DNA of 64,000 nt from Pleodorina starrii (lineage: Eukaryota > Chlorophyta > Chlorophyceae > Chlamydomonadales > Volvocaceae): positions 1,634,001 through 1,698,000 of the forward strand of contig BRXU01000009.1 of assembly GCA_030267565.1 (NCBI GenBank), given 5' to 3'. This document shows, piece after piece, positions 1-12,927 of this stretch. The position numbers and the translations under genes are program-made. Below the pieces are notes generated by a model that saw only the letters and a program-made list of their open reading frames with translations, did no database searches and had not been told where the DNA came from. Positions within the stretch are counted from its first letter, which is position 1. Each line of letters opens with the position of its first letter.

Positions 1-742
1 ACAGATGTCGGTACACCAGCGTCGGTCGTCGACGCTAAGCTTCAAGTCCACGCCTTGGGAAGATGTAATGGCCGAGGCGGGGGTGGCTGGCGCGCCATCC
101 GATGCGGCACTGCTGGGGACGATCACCAGCCTGCCTGTCCCAGACACGGCGCTGTTTGCGGCGACCATGAACCGGGCAGCGGGCAAGAACGTTCGGCGGC
201 GCCAGTCCGCGCGCGACCTGTCCGTCCTGACGTCGAGCACAATCGCAGCACAGCAGCAGCAGCAGGAGCTGCGGGAACAGCAGTCCGTGTTCCAGCAAGC
301 CTTGGAAACGACCTCCAACAGCATCGACCCGGCTGCTAGCAGCGAGCTGCCGCGGGCCAACAGCCGGGCGGATGGCGTGCGGCCCGTTAAGCAGCGGTCG
401 TCAATGCTCTTCGGAATGGTGTTTCAGTCCGGGGAGAGGCTGTCGCCCACGGGAACGCAAGCCCTGCGGAGAGGCATCGGCCGGAAGAGCAGCCGGGCGC
501 TGGTCAATGGAGAGGATAGCCCACTGCTGCCCCAGGCGGCCAGCAATGCGTCCACGGCCACCGGCGGTGTGGCCACCGGCGGCGGTGCGGCCACCAACTA
601 TACGTCCAGCAGGTGCACCAGTAGAAGCAGCAGCGGGCAGCCCGACACCGAGGCCGGCACTTCTGAAATCACGCCAGCAGGGCAGGAGGAGCGTGCACCA
701 AAGACGTCAAGTCCGCTGCAGGAGGGGACCAGCAGCGGCTGA
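1..742 (+). CDS. 3' end of an unrecognised protein (partial, last exon)
   Basis: An open frame enters from the left edge and ends at TGA 740-742; its true start lies outside the window. It encodes about 245 visible residues that are Ser/Ala/Gly/Gln/Arg-rich. There is a short basic stretch (NVRRRQSARDL), a Gln run followed by ELREQQSVFQQAL, which could be a short coiled coil, and a Ser/Gly-rich end. No catalytic motif is visible. The composition resembles the C-terminal tails of the two channel genes downstream on the same strand, so it may be the last exon of a third paralogue, but I see no aligned motif that proves this. The ATG at position 5 is internal to the open frame and should not be taken as a start. 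Confidence 0.55.
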   Translation, partial: QMSVHQRRSSTLSFKSTPWEDVMAEAGVAGAPSDAALLGTITSLPVPDTALFAATMNRAAGKNVRRRQSARDLSVLTSSTIAAQQQQQELREQQSVFQQALETTSNSIDPAASSELPRANSRADGVRPVKQRSSMLFGMVFQSGERLSPTGTQALRRGIGRKSSRALVNGEDSPLLPQAASNASTATGGVATGGGAATNYTSSRCTSRSSSGQPDTEAGTSEITPAGQEERAPKTSSPLQEGTSSG

Positions 743-1555
743 CAGCTGACAGGCCATCCTCTTGGCAATGCCGGGCTAGGCTGGTTTGGCTTTTGTGTCC
801 GCCGGCCCCACAGTCCGCATGCTGGCAGTGCTGCCGTGGCCCCGGATGGATGTGGTTATTGCTGGCTGTGTACCAGCCAGGCCCCGCCACGGCGGCGCAG
901 GCAAGGGGCGCCATGGGTACACTCCTTCTTAGGGACTGAGCCTGAGTAGGGCAATGGCTTAGTGAGATATTATTTCGCCTGTTTTATGGTGGCTTGTTTT
1001 CAGTTGATTTCTTCGGCGGCCATGCGACGACTGCTGTCCGGGCTGGGCGGGTTCGTGGTGGACGGCGTTCACGGGCCGCACGACACATGGGTCTCTTTAT
1101 TTTTGCGCGCCAAAGCGCTTACGTGGCTATGCACGGTGTAGGTGACATGCGACAATGCTGCAGACAAGGCAGGGACCGAAGTATGGTGCGTCGTGCGCGG
1201 GCTGCCGATGCCTCGTACCGGATCTTAACTGTGTTGCGTACCGGTATTGATGAACTCGTAATTATTTTGTTGCGCTCGGCGTCTATTGCCCTACCTGATG
1301 AGCCTGCCATAATTGCCTATGGACTGTCACGCACAATATCTGCGGTAGTTATACGATTGTGGAACGTGCATGTCCTATTTACGTGATCTGTCACTCCGTG
1401 GCTATATATCTGACCCAAGGCCTGGGGCGCGGGCAGGACTGCAAGCTAGTTGTTGCGGCGGGGCCTTTCTTCTCAGCATTGTCGTGCATGTGCGTATTAT
1501 CTTGACGTCTCGTCTTGACGGTATCGAAAAACTCGTTGGTAAAGATGGTGGAGAG

Positions 1556-1560
1556 TGTAA
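1556..1560 (+). terminator. candidate TGTAA poly(A) signal
   Basis: This is the first TGTAA I found downstream of the stop at 742. TGTAA is the usual volvocine polyadenylation signal. It implies a 3' UTR of about 0.8 kb. The pentamer is short, so the call rests mainly on position. Confidence 0.3.
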
Positions 1561-3596
1561 AATGCGTGCATTTTTCGTATGTCGGGCAGTTGTGGGGGCG
1601 GTCAGGGGCGGCCATGGCGGCGGGGTGGTGATAACTTCAGCACCTTGCTTTTTTATTTTCAGCGTGATCATGTCATATGTGGGGCTGGGCTTAACAGCCC
1701 TGACCCATGGGACCTCCCCGCCGTGAAGAGATTGATAGGCGCTGCCTGCAAATTACCCGCTGAACCGCACCCGAAGGAGAAGGGTGCCGTTCGCTGAGTG
1801 ACGGAGTGGCGACGGACCCGCGAGTCGAACTCTGGTCGGAGCAGGGGTTAACAGGGGTACCCTTTGCCCAAGTTTGGGGCACGAGACAGGACCTCATACC
1901 CAGACTGTACTTTTGTATCGTTGGCGTAGAAGGGCTACACTTTGTCCAAGTCCGGAGAATTTCCCGGCACCGCACGGCTGCACGAGTCGTTATTGTGTTT
2001 ATGACAATGGGCTCCAGACCCGGGAAGAGTAGAGCCAACGGGCCGTCTGGCCGTGCTCTGCCATGCACCGGAGAAGAGTCTTCGGCTGCCTCTTGCTCGC
2101 AGTACGTTGCTTGGGCACCGGTCTGGTCCGTCGTCATTATTCCTTTGAGATTGTATGATTAAGCAGCTGGGGATGCAAGCATGGATTTTGCCATCGACCT
2201 CCCGGTGCGTGTGCTTGTCGTTGTTGTTACTGCGGGCTGGCTTGCGTTGTGATGGTAGGGGTGCAAACGCGGGTACTAACCAGCCGGGCTCGTTTCGTCC
2301 TTGATGCAATGTTCGTGCAGGGTTGCATAAGCAGGAGGAATAGGATGAGTGTCATCGTACATACCTAATACGGCAGTACTGTCAGGGCGGGAGAAAACAA
2401 TTCATCGCGCGTTCGCGTTCCACCTTACGTACAGGTGTGTGAAGTCGGTTGCTGAGGCAATTCGTTTGCCTTGCTCTTATTTATGACTCGAATGTTGATG
2501 TTTTGCTGCGTGCAAGCAAATTCTTCATCAGGGCAAAGGGTTTGCTTCGCTTCGCTTTGGTATGGTTTCGCTCACTCGCTGTTACAACTCTGGAATTACA
2601 CACCATCGGTATCAAGTACGACGATGGTCTAGAGGACCCTGCCAAGAGGGTGAAGGGAGTGGGTGCCACGGCGACCGCACACTAAGCAGGGGAAAGAGCC
2701 AGTCGACCGGACTGAGGGACGCATAGTTTCAACAATGATGTGTCTGGCATATCTGTGAACCTCTGGGAAGAATGCGTGCGGGTACCCAGATGTGATCCGA
2801 GTGAGACGGATCCCAGACACGGAGGGGTGGGAAAAGCAGCCCATCTCAGTCAAAAATGCCGTCACCGCGCAGTTTGCCGCCGACAAATACCAAAGCACAG
2901 ATTCTGACAGATGGCGTACAAACCAAGATTCATTAGTCGCTTAAAAACTTCCTACAGTTGTTGCGGGAATCAATGCCAACTTTGATTACTTTTGTCGCGT
3001 AGTGACTTAATTGGGCCGCCAGCTGCGACCCCCGAACGGCCATCCCCCTTAATGGAGCCATGTACTACATTGTTGAATGCAGGCATAATACAGAGTTGGT
3101 AAACCCCAAGTAACGTCAAGGTTGCCAAACCCTTTTCCGAAACGAAGAAGTCGACGCCGCAGGTATAGCCCGTATATAAGCAAATTTTCGCTGATGACCT
3201 TTTCGCAATGCTCAACTTGGTGTCAAGATTTGCGCAACTGCAGAACTACTTCATCCAGCGAAGGAAACCCCGTGCCGCACCTCGCTCTCACGCTCTGTTC
3301 CGTTCTATACTTGAAATGTGGTCTTAATTATATAAAATAAAATATTCTTGAATTAGATAATTCTGCAGTTTCCCATGCCACCCATATGGCGCTCATCAGC
3401 CCGTCTGGCTACGAAACCCGCGGGTCTTCCCGGTTCCCGCCACGGTCTTGCTTTGGCTGCAAACAGCCATTTCGGTAGCCTTTAGCCCACATTACAATGA
3501 AACGGCGTCTTTTTCAAGCATGCTCGGTTGGTTCAATTCAGTTATGCTAGGCGAGCTCTTCATCGCAGCATGGGCTGCCAAAGCGCTCTGTTTTTT

Positions 3597-3637
3597 GGGC
3601 GGGGCCCCAGCGCGAAGCGCCCGGGGGGGCCCCGCCC
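3597..3637. repeat. GC-rich inverted repeat
   Basis: Perfect 12-bp arms GGGCGGGGCCCC (3597-3608) and GGGGCCCCGCCC (3626-3637) flank a 17-nt GC-rich loop. The right arm sequence recurs at 4548-4559, just upstream of the first channel gene. The role is unknown. Confidence 0.7.
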
Positions 3638-4643
3638 TGTAGGATTGCCCATGTCCGTGTGGACTGTGGACTGTGGACTGTGAACTGTGAACTGTGGTGT
3701 CCTAACAAAAGTGCAGAATCTCGGCCAACGGAAATACTGCATAAGTAATATATCACATTCTTTATTGCACGGTAAATTTATTATTGGAACCCAACATCGC
3801 ACGAGTAAAAACCAGTTTGGCAGTCTCCATGGACCGAGGCCGAGGTCAAACCAACGCCTCTCGGCCTATAATTAATTCCAGAAGATTCATCGTTCCTCAA
3901 AGTGGATTTCTGACATGACGGCGTGAAATGAATCTTCGTTTCGGCAACCAACTATGTTTGCATTGCGAACATTCTTCCCGCGACCACACCACAGCTCTGC
4001 TACCCGGTCCGACCGACTTGACGCATATTTCGATTACAAAGGTTGCAAGGAGCAAACCATGAGGGGCAAACTGCTGATTGTTGGACGCCAAGCCGCAAAT
4101 GCACGCATTATGCAGCGGTCTTCAGCGGGCCGCCCAACAAGTCCAGTCGGCAACCTAGGGATGGACTTCTACATTCCCTGTCCTAATGTTAAAGCAGTCA
4201 AGCCTCCTCTACGGCGAATACCTCAGTAGCGAAGCCTGTGCACTCTCGTCGGCAACTGCACGTCGTCGCAACCCTCGCAAACAGTTCCGCTGTCCTTCTA
4301 TTGGCAAGTCAGCCTGCGTGATGTGTAAATGATACACTCCATGTCTACTGTCAAGTAACTTCAGCCAATGCGCTGGCCGGAAGAGTTGCACAGTGCCGAG
4401 ACGGCGCGCGATGCTAAACATGGGTCGGATTGCTGAAGCCGCAGGCATTTCAGATATAAAGCTCTGGCTGCCTATCAGCAGGAATGTCGACTCACTACTT
4501 CACGCCCTCGCCACCCTAGCACTCAACTTGACCCGTACGGATTTAGTGGGGCCCCGCCCTTTTTCCGGCTTCGAGGAAGCCGACACCAACCCCTTGTCAG
4601 TCGTTGAACCCGCAGAACGGCCTGGAAAGTCAGCAGTTACCGT

Positions 4644-7600
4644 ATGAAATTCATGTTTTTGCGTCTATCCGCAGCGACAAAGCCTCCACGGCAGCTCTTC
4701 GGGCAAGATGTAACTTCCCCACTCTTCCGGCAGGCGCTGCGAGGATGGCACCTTCTGGCGCGGCTGCTGAACGCGATGTTGCCGGTGATGGACCCGGCAT
4801 GTCCCGTGAGAATCGCGTACGTATCCGGGCCGACGCCCTCGGGCTTCGTCGCTGCGCGGTCGGGGTTGGAGGTGGAAGGGCTGACGGGCCGGCCGCAGCC
4901 CATACATTGGGCCGCAGCTTATCCGAACTCTGGATGGATGTGTCAAGGATTCGATGGGCATTATTATCACAGCTTCAATTACAGCCGCGTGCCGGGCGCG
5001 GCGCACCTCTTCGCGCAGTAGGCGGGCACCGGGGCTCGTCACTGAGATTGATGATGATGAATACACAACAGCTTAGACAGACTTGCCGCAAGGCTACCTA
5101 CCCTAGCTTCATGGATAAGCCACTGCACTTCAACAACGGATTGGCAGCGCGGCAGCTGGAGGCAGGCGTGGACGGTGGTCTGGCAACTTGGGGGCGAGTC
5201 AATCTGCAACCCCGCGCTGCCCGTGCCCGTGCCACCTAAGCCACGCATGCATCATCAGCGACGGGAAGCTAGGGGGCCCGCCGATCAGGCCTTCACCCTT
5301 CGCCCCTTGGTGTGCGATCGTTGGCTGGTGGCAGCAGAAAACACGAGTACCTCGCGGTAATTGCGCGCACATGCGTGCCCGGTCGCCGCAGGTGGTCGAT
5401 CTGGGTGCTCGTGTTTGTGCTGTACACGGCCGTCGCCACGCCGCTGCAAATCGCCTTCAGCTCCTTCCACACGCACACGCTGGCACACGTCCTTGGGATT
5501 CTGTCAACGGTGACGTTCAAGTGAGTGCTCGCGCGCGCGTCGTGTCGTACCTGGTACTACCGTGCCGTACACCAAGCCTTGCTTGTAGTACACGGTGCAG
5601 GGTCCCGGTAGGGTGTTGCCCCATCACTGCAGCATTGCGTGAGGGACGTTGGGAGCAGCACCGTAACCAAACCCAAGCCGTCGCTTACCGTGTTGACCCG
5701 GTAAGCGACTCTGCAGTCTGCACCGTCTTGCCCCTTCCAACGCGCATGTGCGGCTGGTACCTTCCGACGGCGACCGATGGCGGAGGCGCAGTGCGGACAT
5801 CATCGTGAATTTCAGGCAAGGCAGCGAGATGGGTTGATGAGGAACCTGGCCGAGGGCCTTAACCGTGTCCGGCTGTCCTGCGCGCGCTTACCCGACCCGC
5901 TCGCCTCGAGGTGTGCGCTCAACATTGTGTTCGTGATTCGCTGGTTCAGGACGGCCTACATGACCGCGCGTGGCGAGCTGGTCCGCACGCCGACCCTGAT
6001 CGCGGCGCACTACGTCACTCGCGGCATGTTCTTCCCGGACCTTCTGTCGGCGCTGCCGGTCGAGGCGGTGCTCGGGTTCGTGGCGGCTGGCGGCAGCAAC
6101 GGCTACTCCAGCCTGTACTGGCTTGGGCTCCTGAAGCTGCCACGGATGTTCTTACTGATGAGGTCAGTTACGAAGTTACGATCCCAACCCTAGCTTTCCA
6201 GCAGCCGTGCCGGAGCGTGGAAGCACGACTGCAACCGATGCCCTACTTGAATAGGGGAATAGGGGAATAGGGGAAACGTTACACCTTGCACGTGCTGTGA
6301 AGGGTACGGAAGAGCGGATTGCGCTCGCAATGCCGAACACGTGCAGTACGGTGACATACACACGGGCCCCTCTGGCATGTCCCTCCGGCCTCTCCCTCCT
6401 GGGCTCCACACACGCAGGCACCTGACCGTGCTCACACCCGTGCGGTTCGAGAACCTGGTGAGCGTGGTCCGGCTGCTGCTCACCATGCTGATGGTGACGC
6501 ACTGGGCGGGCTGCCTCTGGTACTACCTCTACATCCAAGTACCTGGTGCGCGCGTGCGTGTGTGCCGCCCTCGGTCCGGACTGGCGGCCTGGTGGACCTG
6601 GATCGGTGCCAAGCTAGCTTGTGCCCGATGCCAAGCACAAAAGCAGCTGGGCACATCAGCAAGTACTTGCGTGCATAGGCGCATATGTGTAGGGTATGGC
6701 GGTGACGCACACCGGAGCACGTGAGCAAGGTGGCGCCTGCGGCACGGACAGTGCTTGCTTGCTGCTGACGGCGGGGGAACGGGTTCGGTTGCGATGCACT
6801 GACGAACCAGCACAACGAGTACGGCACCTCGCCTGGACACGGGCACGTGCTGTGCGCCCCGCCTGTTTCTTTCGCGCCGCAGGGTGGCCGTGGGTTTTCA
6901 ACATTGACTGTCTGGGTTGGACCGATTGGGAGAAGTACCAGCACGCCTTCTACAAATGCTTCCTCATGATCTTGGGCGACCGGCCCGACGCCCACAACAA
7001 CGTGGAGCGCCTCTTCTCGATCGCGTTGATGTCCCTGGGGGCCTGCCTCTACGCGGTCGTGGTGGGTGAGGCCTCGCTCAAATGAGCACTGAGCAATGAG
7101 CCAAAGGCCGCCGCCTCAAAGCCAATTCGGGTGCAGCGCCTCGTCCGCCGAACCACCATTCCGGCCCAGCTCTCCCAAGCAAGTTCCGCTATCTACTTAT
7201 TGTGTTGCAAAGCCTCTAGCTCCAATTCGCTCCGATTCGCACCGGCCCCATGCAGTCAAGCTATTGCGAGGAACCGTCGTCCTGGCCGTCACCACTTTGT
7301 GCCACGTAGCTCGCTAATCTCCGCCTAGAGCCTTAGGGGAGCTCAGGGGACCTTAGTTGCAGCGGATATGGATTATGGAAATCTGCCCGCCCTCGCCACT
7401 TGCCCGGCCACCTGCTGTGCATGTGTGGTGCTTGTCCTCCCCTGCGTCCATCCAGATGAGCTCCATGACCCTGCTGGTGAGCAACATGTGGGGCATGTCC
7501 TCGCGACACAAGCAGCGGGCGGCCATGCTGCAAGACGCGCTGCGCTACAGCGGAGTGCGCGCCAGCGACCCCGCCCGAGCCAAGATCCACGACTACTTCA

Positions 7601-10600
7601 GCCATATGATACAGTACGACCATCCAGGTACGGTGTCGTACACACATGTGCTGCACGAGATCAACACGGCTTGCTTTCTGTGCACCGTTAGCTAGCCGCG
7701 CGCGCGCCATGTATGGTGACTCACCATTGGTGAGGGCGACGGGCGCAGTGCAGTCGCCGGCACGTACCCGTGGTTCAATCTGTTCGCAACCAGAATTGGG
7801 CCGACCGCGTGTGTGGGTGTCACCCTGCCTGGGTTGCTGGCCCCTGGGTGCAACGTGGGAGTCCCCTGCGCGAAATTGTGGCCTCCCGCGTGGTCTGCGT
7901 CTCTCCCGCAAGCGCGCTCAAGCATCTGCGTTGTTTGTAGCCGTGCCTGCGTCTGCCCCCCTTTCCAACCTGCTTACTGCGCTGCTCCCGATTCGCCTCA
8001 GGGCCCGACGGTGTGTCGTTCCTTTCGGAGCTGCCAGCGGCGCTACACGCTGAGGTGCTTTCATCCGTCTTTGAGCCGATGCTTATAAGGGTACGTGCGT
8101 GTGCCTTTGGGACACAGCCTCCGTTCAGGGCTCCTTCCCGTTTGGCACGTGCGAGTGTGGCTGCGCACAAGCGGTGGGGACACAGCAGGATCGAGCAGCA
8201 ATCGCGCGCACCGCAGCCGTCAGCTGTGTTCGCTGCAGGGGAGAAAGCTAGGTCAGCGCACCCAGGCCATACGACTAAGTAAAAGGACCACAGCACCACA
8301 CGGCCCTGCAAGGCCAGAGGGACAGAGGGCCTTGCAAGGCCAGAGGCGCACCATCAGGGATGACAAAGACGTTGTCTTCCCCGGCGGCAGTTCCGCTTTC
8401 GCCCCCGCCTTACCCTTCCCTCCCTGGTCCCCGCGCTCGCCTCTGTCCGGCTGGCTTACCTTTTCCATGCTTCCCTGACCGCCCTTTACCTTCCTCCCTC
8501 CCACACCCAGCCACACGCCCAGCAAACGCAGTCGCACTCGTCCTCTCTCCATGCCATCGCTGCGGTGCTCGTATTTCCAGCCCTCCCTGCACCCGCCCAC
8601 ACGCCCACCCGGCCATCCAACCTCCAGATCCAGCTGTTTATGTTTTGCGAGCAGCCCTTCATCTGGCGACTGGCGCGGCAGCTGCGACTGGCCCTGTTCA
8701 TGACACGTGGCGTGATCTACGACGCCGGCAGCGTGGGCCACGAGATGTACATCATTTGGAAGGGCACTGTGGCGCTTGTTGGCCCCGACGGCTGCATGAC
8801 CGCGCTGCTCTGCGAGGGCGAGCACTTCGGCGAGCTAGGGGTCATGACATCCAACATGCCGCGGCCCCACACCGCCGTCGCGCTGCAACCGACTGACGTC
8901 ATGGTGCTCAACCGCAGTGATATGAATGTGCGTAAAGGGGAGGTGGAGGAGGCGCAGGAGGCGGAGGCGGCCTTGAGGGTTTGCTTGGTCGGTCTGCTGG
9001 GGGCCTGTGTGCGCAAGGGGGTGCACAAACAAGTAGCAACACCAGAGTCCGGACGCTTGGATGGACCTCGTGGCTGTAGTCGATGGAGCTGCGCTTCGAG
9101 AACGCAGTGCTGCGCACAGGGCGGGGCGTGGCGGGGCGGGATGCAAACGTTGCCATGAAGCGAGATCTACTTGTGGCGTGGCCAATCCTTACGCACTTAC
9201 TTGTGGAGATGGCTTCTGTGGGGTTGTCGGCTAGCGCGACTCCTGGCCACCGCTGATGCCCCTTTCCTGACGTGCGCTTCCTATTTCGTGCCATGTTCCT
9301 TGCCTGGCCCTGCCTAACCTGCCACCCAGGACGCTATGCGGGATTTCCCGGACAGCGCGCAGCTGGTCAAGAGCCGCGCGCGGGTGCAGCTGGAGGACCA
9401 CGAGGTGGGCCAGGCGGTCTGGCTGGCGGCCGCGGGCGCACGAGACGCCGCTCAGCCGCAAGAGCAGGAACCTTCGACGGCAGGGGCACCAGCAGCAGCA
9501 GCGGCTCTGATGGCGCGAACAGATCTGCTCTCCCTCACAGGCGCCGATGCAAAGATGCAGCCAGAGCCGCCGCAACCACCGTCCCCGCCTCCGTCGTCAC
9601 CGCCACCGCAGCGGTGGCCACAGCCGCCGCCAGTGCAGCAGCTGGAACAGGCTGTCAGCTTTGCCCCGGCGTCATCACCCGTCGAGCGCTTGCCGGCGGC
9701 ATCGAATGGTGGTGGGTTCAACTGCAGGCAGCGCAGCTCGCCGGGCGGCGCTGCGGCTGGTGTCGGGTTGCCTGGCGGCGGTGCTCCGTCATCATCAGGC
9801 GAGGAGCAACCGCTGCTGAGCTGCATTATCTCGGCTCCATCCTGCCTGCAGCAGCGACCGCCGCTGCCACCGCGTGCCCTACCGTGGCCTTCCCGGGGTG
9901 TGCCACTGGGCGAGGCTACGGAGCAGGGTTTTGTGGCGCAGCGGTCGGAGACCTCCGCTGAGAGCTCATCCGCAAGGCGTCGTCGAAGCAGCTGGCGCGG
10001 AAGCGACTCATCCGAGGATTCCCTCTTCACCTCGTTCTTCCGGAAGCACTCTGGCGGGGAGCCGGCGCAGCCGGCGCCTGACGGCTCGCAGGCGCCCGCA
10101 GCAGCCCGGGCGGCGCAGACCCGACCCCTTCCCGGAAAGGCACCTCCGTCCCGGGAAGGCCACGCGGCGCAGCCGCCACTGGCAGGCGCCCGAGCCCATT
10201 CCGGCTCACGGAGCCAAGAGCAAAGCCCCGCAGCGTCCGCACCGAGATTAAATGGACAGAGACCCGCGAGTCAGACGGCCGGCCACGGCAGCGCTGCAAG
10301 CCCGGGGCCCCCTGGGTTCATCGGGGCCGATAGGGGCGCTGTTCCCCGCCTTCCCTCTGTAGACGCGCAGCAGCAACAGCAGCAGCAGCAGAGCACATGG
10401 CAGGGCCGCTTATTGGAGCTGGCTGAGAGCCATACGCTGCATCCACCGCCCCAGCCACCGCTGCAGCCCCAACCGCGCACGACGCCACCAGGGGCTTCCT
10501 TTACAGGGGCCAACACATGCAGCGCCACGGGGATGTTTCCCTGCGGCACCACCTCCGCGGCCGCAGCCGCAGCCACAGCCGCGGCGGCGTACCCTTTGCT

Positions 10601-12896
10601 GCAGCCGCTCTTCGGCCTGGCGACCCGGGGCGGCCTTCAGCAGCACGCGCACCTTCCCCCCCGCCCCGACGGCAACCACAGACAGCTCGAGCCCGCTGCC
10701 ACTGCCGTACAGCCGTACCAGGCCCGCCTCATGCGCGGCATCCAGGAAGCGCTGTCCGCCTCGGACCGCGACGACGCCGCGGCGTCGCGGTTCGCGGGGG
10801 CCTGTCTGCGGGACCCCGCAGCGGATTCCGGCAGCTCGGAAGGTGCGGATTCATTTTGCAGCAGGAGCAGCAGCAGCGACGGCAGTGCCGGCAGCGGCGT
10901 CTCCGAGGGAGAGACGACGGCGCCGCAGATGTTGGCTCTGCCACCGCAGCCGTTTCTGGGACTCGATCCGCTGCTGGCGGAGTCGGGGAAGGGCCTAACA
11001 GGCGCCGCCTCGCGGCGGCGGGTCAGGACCGTGCTGACGGCGGCCGAGGATGCGGGGCCACAGGCATCGGTGACGCTGAGTGGTTTGGAGGAAGGCGCCG
11101 GCGGTCGCAGCTTTGAGCGGCGGCGCCCCGCGCCCAGTCCTGTCGCCAGCCGACGATTCAAGATGAGCAACCGCAGCTCGGCCGTGTCGACGCGCGTGAG
11201 CATCTCCAGCAACGGAAAACTGCCAACCGACACGGGTTTCCGAGACTGCCCGACGGGCACCGTGCGGGAGCACAGTGGAGGATGTCTGCAGCAGGGCTGG
11301 ATGGGAGAGCATGTGGGGGTTTTCGACGGCGGCGGCGGAAGCGGCAGCTGCAACTACGCGCGGTGCGTGGCGCTGGAACAGGCGCTGTTGCAGACGAGGA
11401 GGCAGCTGGAGGAGTCGCAAGCGCAGGTCGCGGCCATGGCGGAAAAGCCACTCATGGTGGGTTGTGTCTTTCGGGGAGGGCGGAAAGCTGTATGTAAGCT
11501 TGTCAGGCCCAGTGGCGGTTCGGGCTGACTGTTGACATACCCCGATCAGCACTAGGATGGGAGACGAAGCGAGGCGAGGGAGGCGAGGGAGTAGGCGTCG
11601 CGTGCATTGTGTCTTTATGTGGCCTTGGGTTTTCAAGCTCAGCTAGGGGTCATGCGGCTCTTGGTGCCCGGTCCTGGCCGGTACCCCGAACCGGTTTGTA
11701 TCAGATACGGTGGCTGACGTGGCGATAGCCGTGTTTCAGGACCCGATGCGTGCTTTCGAAGGGTTGTTGCCTGCCGTAGACTGCGGTACAGCCGGCAGGC
11801 TGGCAGGGTTGGTTGCAGATTGCACAGCGATGGGCCCCCAACCCGGTACGCACGGTCTGATACATGGGCCGCCTCCGGTCGCAGTTTCCGGCTATACGGG
11901 CCGTCCTGCAAAAGGAGGTGGACGCCAACGCCGCGGAGCTCAAGGCCAAAATGGAGACGAGTCTGCAGCGGCTTCTGGAGATGCTGTTGAGCCTGATGGG
12001 TGAGTCGTGTGACACATCCGTAAACTGTACGGCGTGTACGGATCGAAGGGTGGGAACAAATGGGAGCAGGTGGAGAAATACCTTTGGGACCGTCCATACA
12101 TTTTATGGTGGGGTAAGATGTGCCATCTCGAGGGTGGCCGAAATAATCTCGACCACCACTCGACGGCACCTGCCACTCGACGGGAACCGCCACTCGACGG
12201 CACCTGCCACTTGTCTCGACCGGACTTGTCACTCGACGAACCACCCGCAGCGCGCACCGACGACGTATGCCAGCAAGCCGTGGTGCTGGAGGACCGAGTG
12301 CGGTGGCTGGAGGAGGAAGCTGACGGCTTCCATGCCCAGTCAGACACGGTGGCCGCGACCTTGGGCATTGGACGCGCCAGCGCGGCAGGCGCCGGCGTGC
12401 TGGGCGCCGGCGACGGACCGATCGACGGCCTTGGCGGCGGAATGACTGGCCGGTCCCCAGGCGTCATGTCCACGGGCCAACTGGGCATGCTGCTACTGCC
12501 GCTGTCCGCTACCACGGAGAGCTTAAGCGGTGGGCGGGTGCTGGGTGACGGCAGCGCAATGAAGCGCTCTCTCACCGCGACCAATCGACAGCAGTCGAGA
12601 CGACAGCGCCACCAGGCTGCAGTTTCCGCGCTAGATAATCTGATGGCGGCGCCGCCGGACGGGGCGGAGGCGCGAGCTGACGCCGCAGCGGCGGCGGCGG
12701 CGGCGATAGCGCCGGCGGCGACGCCGCGTGCGACGGCGGCAGCCGCCGCTGGTGCCGACGGCGGCGCGGTGGTAATGGACAGGACAAAGACCATCCGCCG
12801 GCGCGTCTCGACGTTGTTCCTATCGCTGATGGCGGCAAGTTCGAGCATTTCTGACGCCGCAGCGGCCAGCGGCGGCGGCGGTGGCTTCATGCATCG

Positions 12897-12927
<31 letters not shown>

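Larger units (their letters stand above)
743..4643. other. intergenic region, no gene recognised
   Basis: About 3.9 kb without a convincing coding exon; the open frames here are short and overlap on both strands. It contains a TGTAA at 1556-1560 that could end the upstream transcript, a copy of a dispersed repeat near 1990-2045, an AT-rich patch near 3325-3360, a GC-rich hairpin at 3597-3637 and a short ACTGTG-type tandem repeat near 3660-3697. The promoter of the first channel must lie at its right end. Confidence 0.6.

Noticed and set aside
1..742. Calling the left-edge exon a third channel paralogue
   Set aside because: Strand and composition fit, but none of the conserved tail motifs (PQPFLG, coiled coil) is present in the visible part.
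9452..10030. Long minus-strand frames antisense to the channel tails
   Set aside because: They mirror GC-rich plus-strand coding exons whose frame is fixed by splicing and paralogy; they show no domain.
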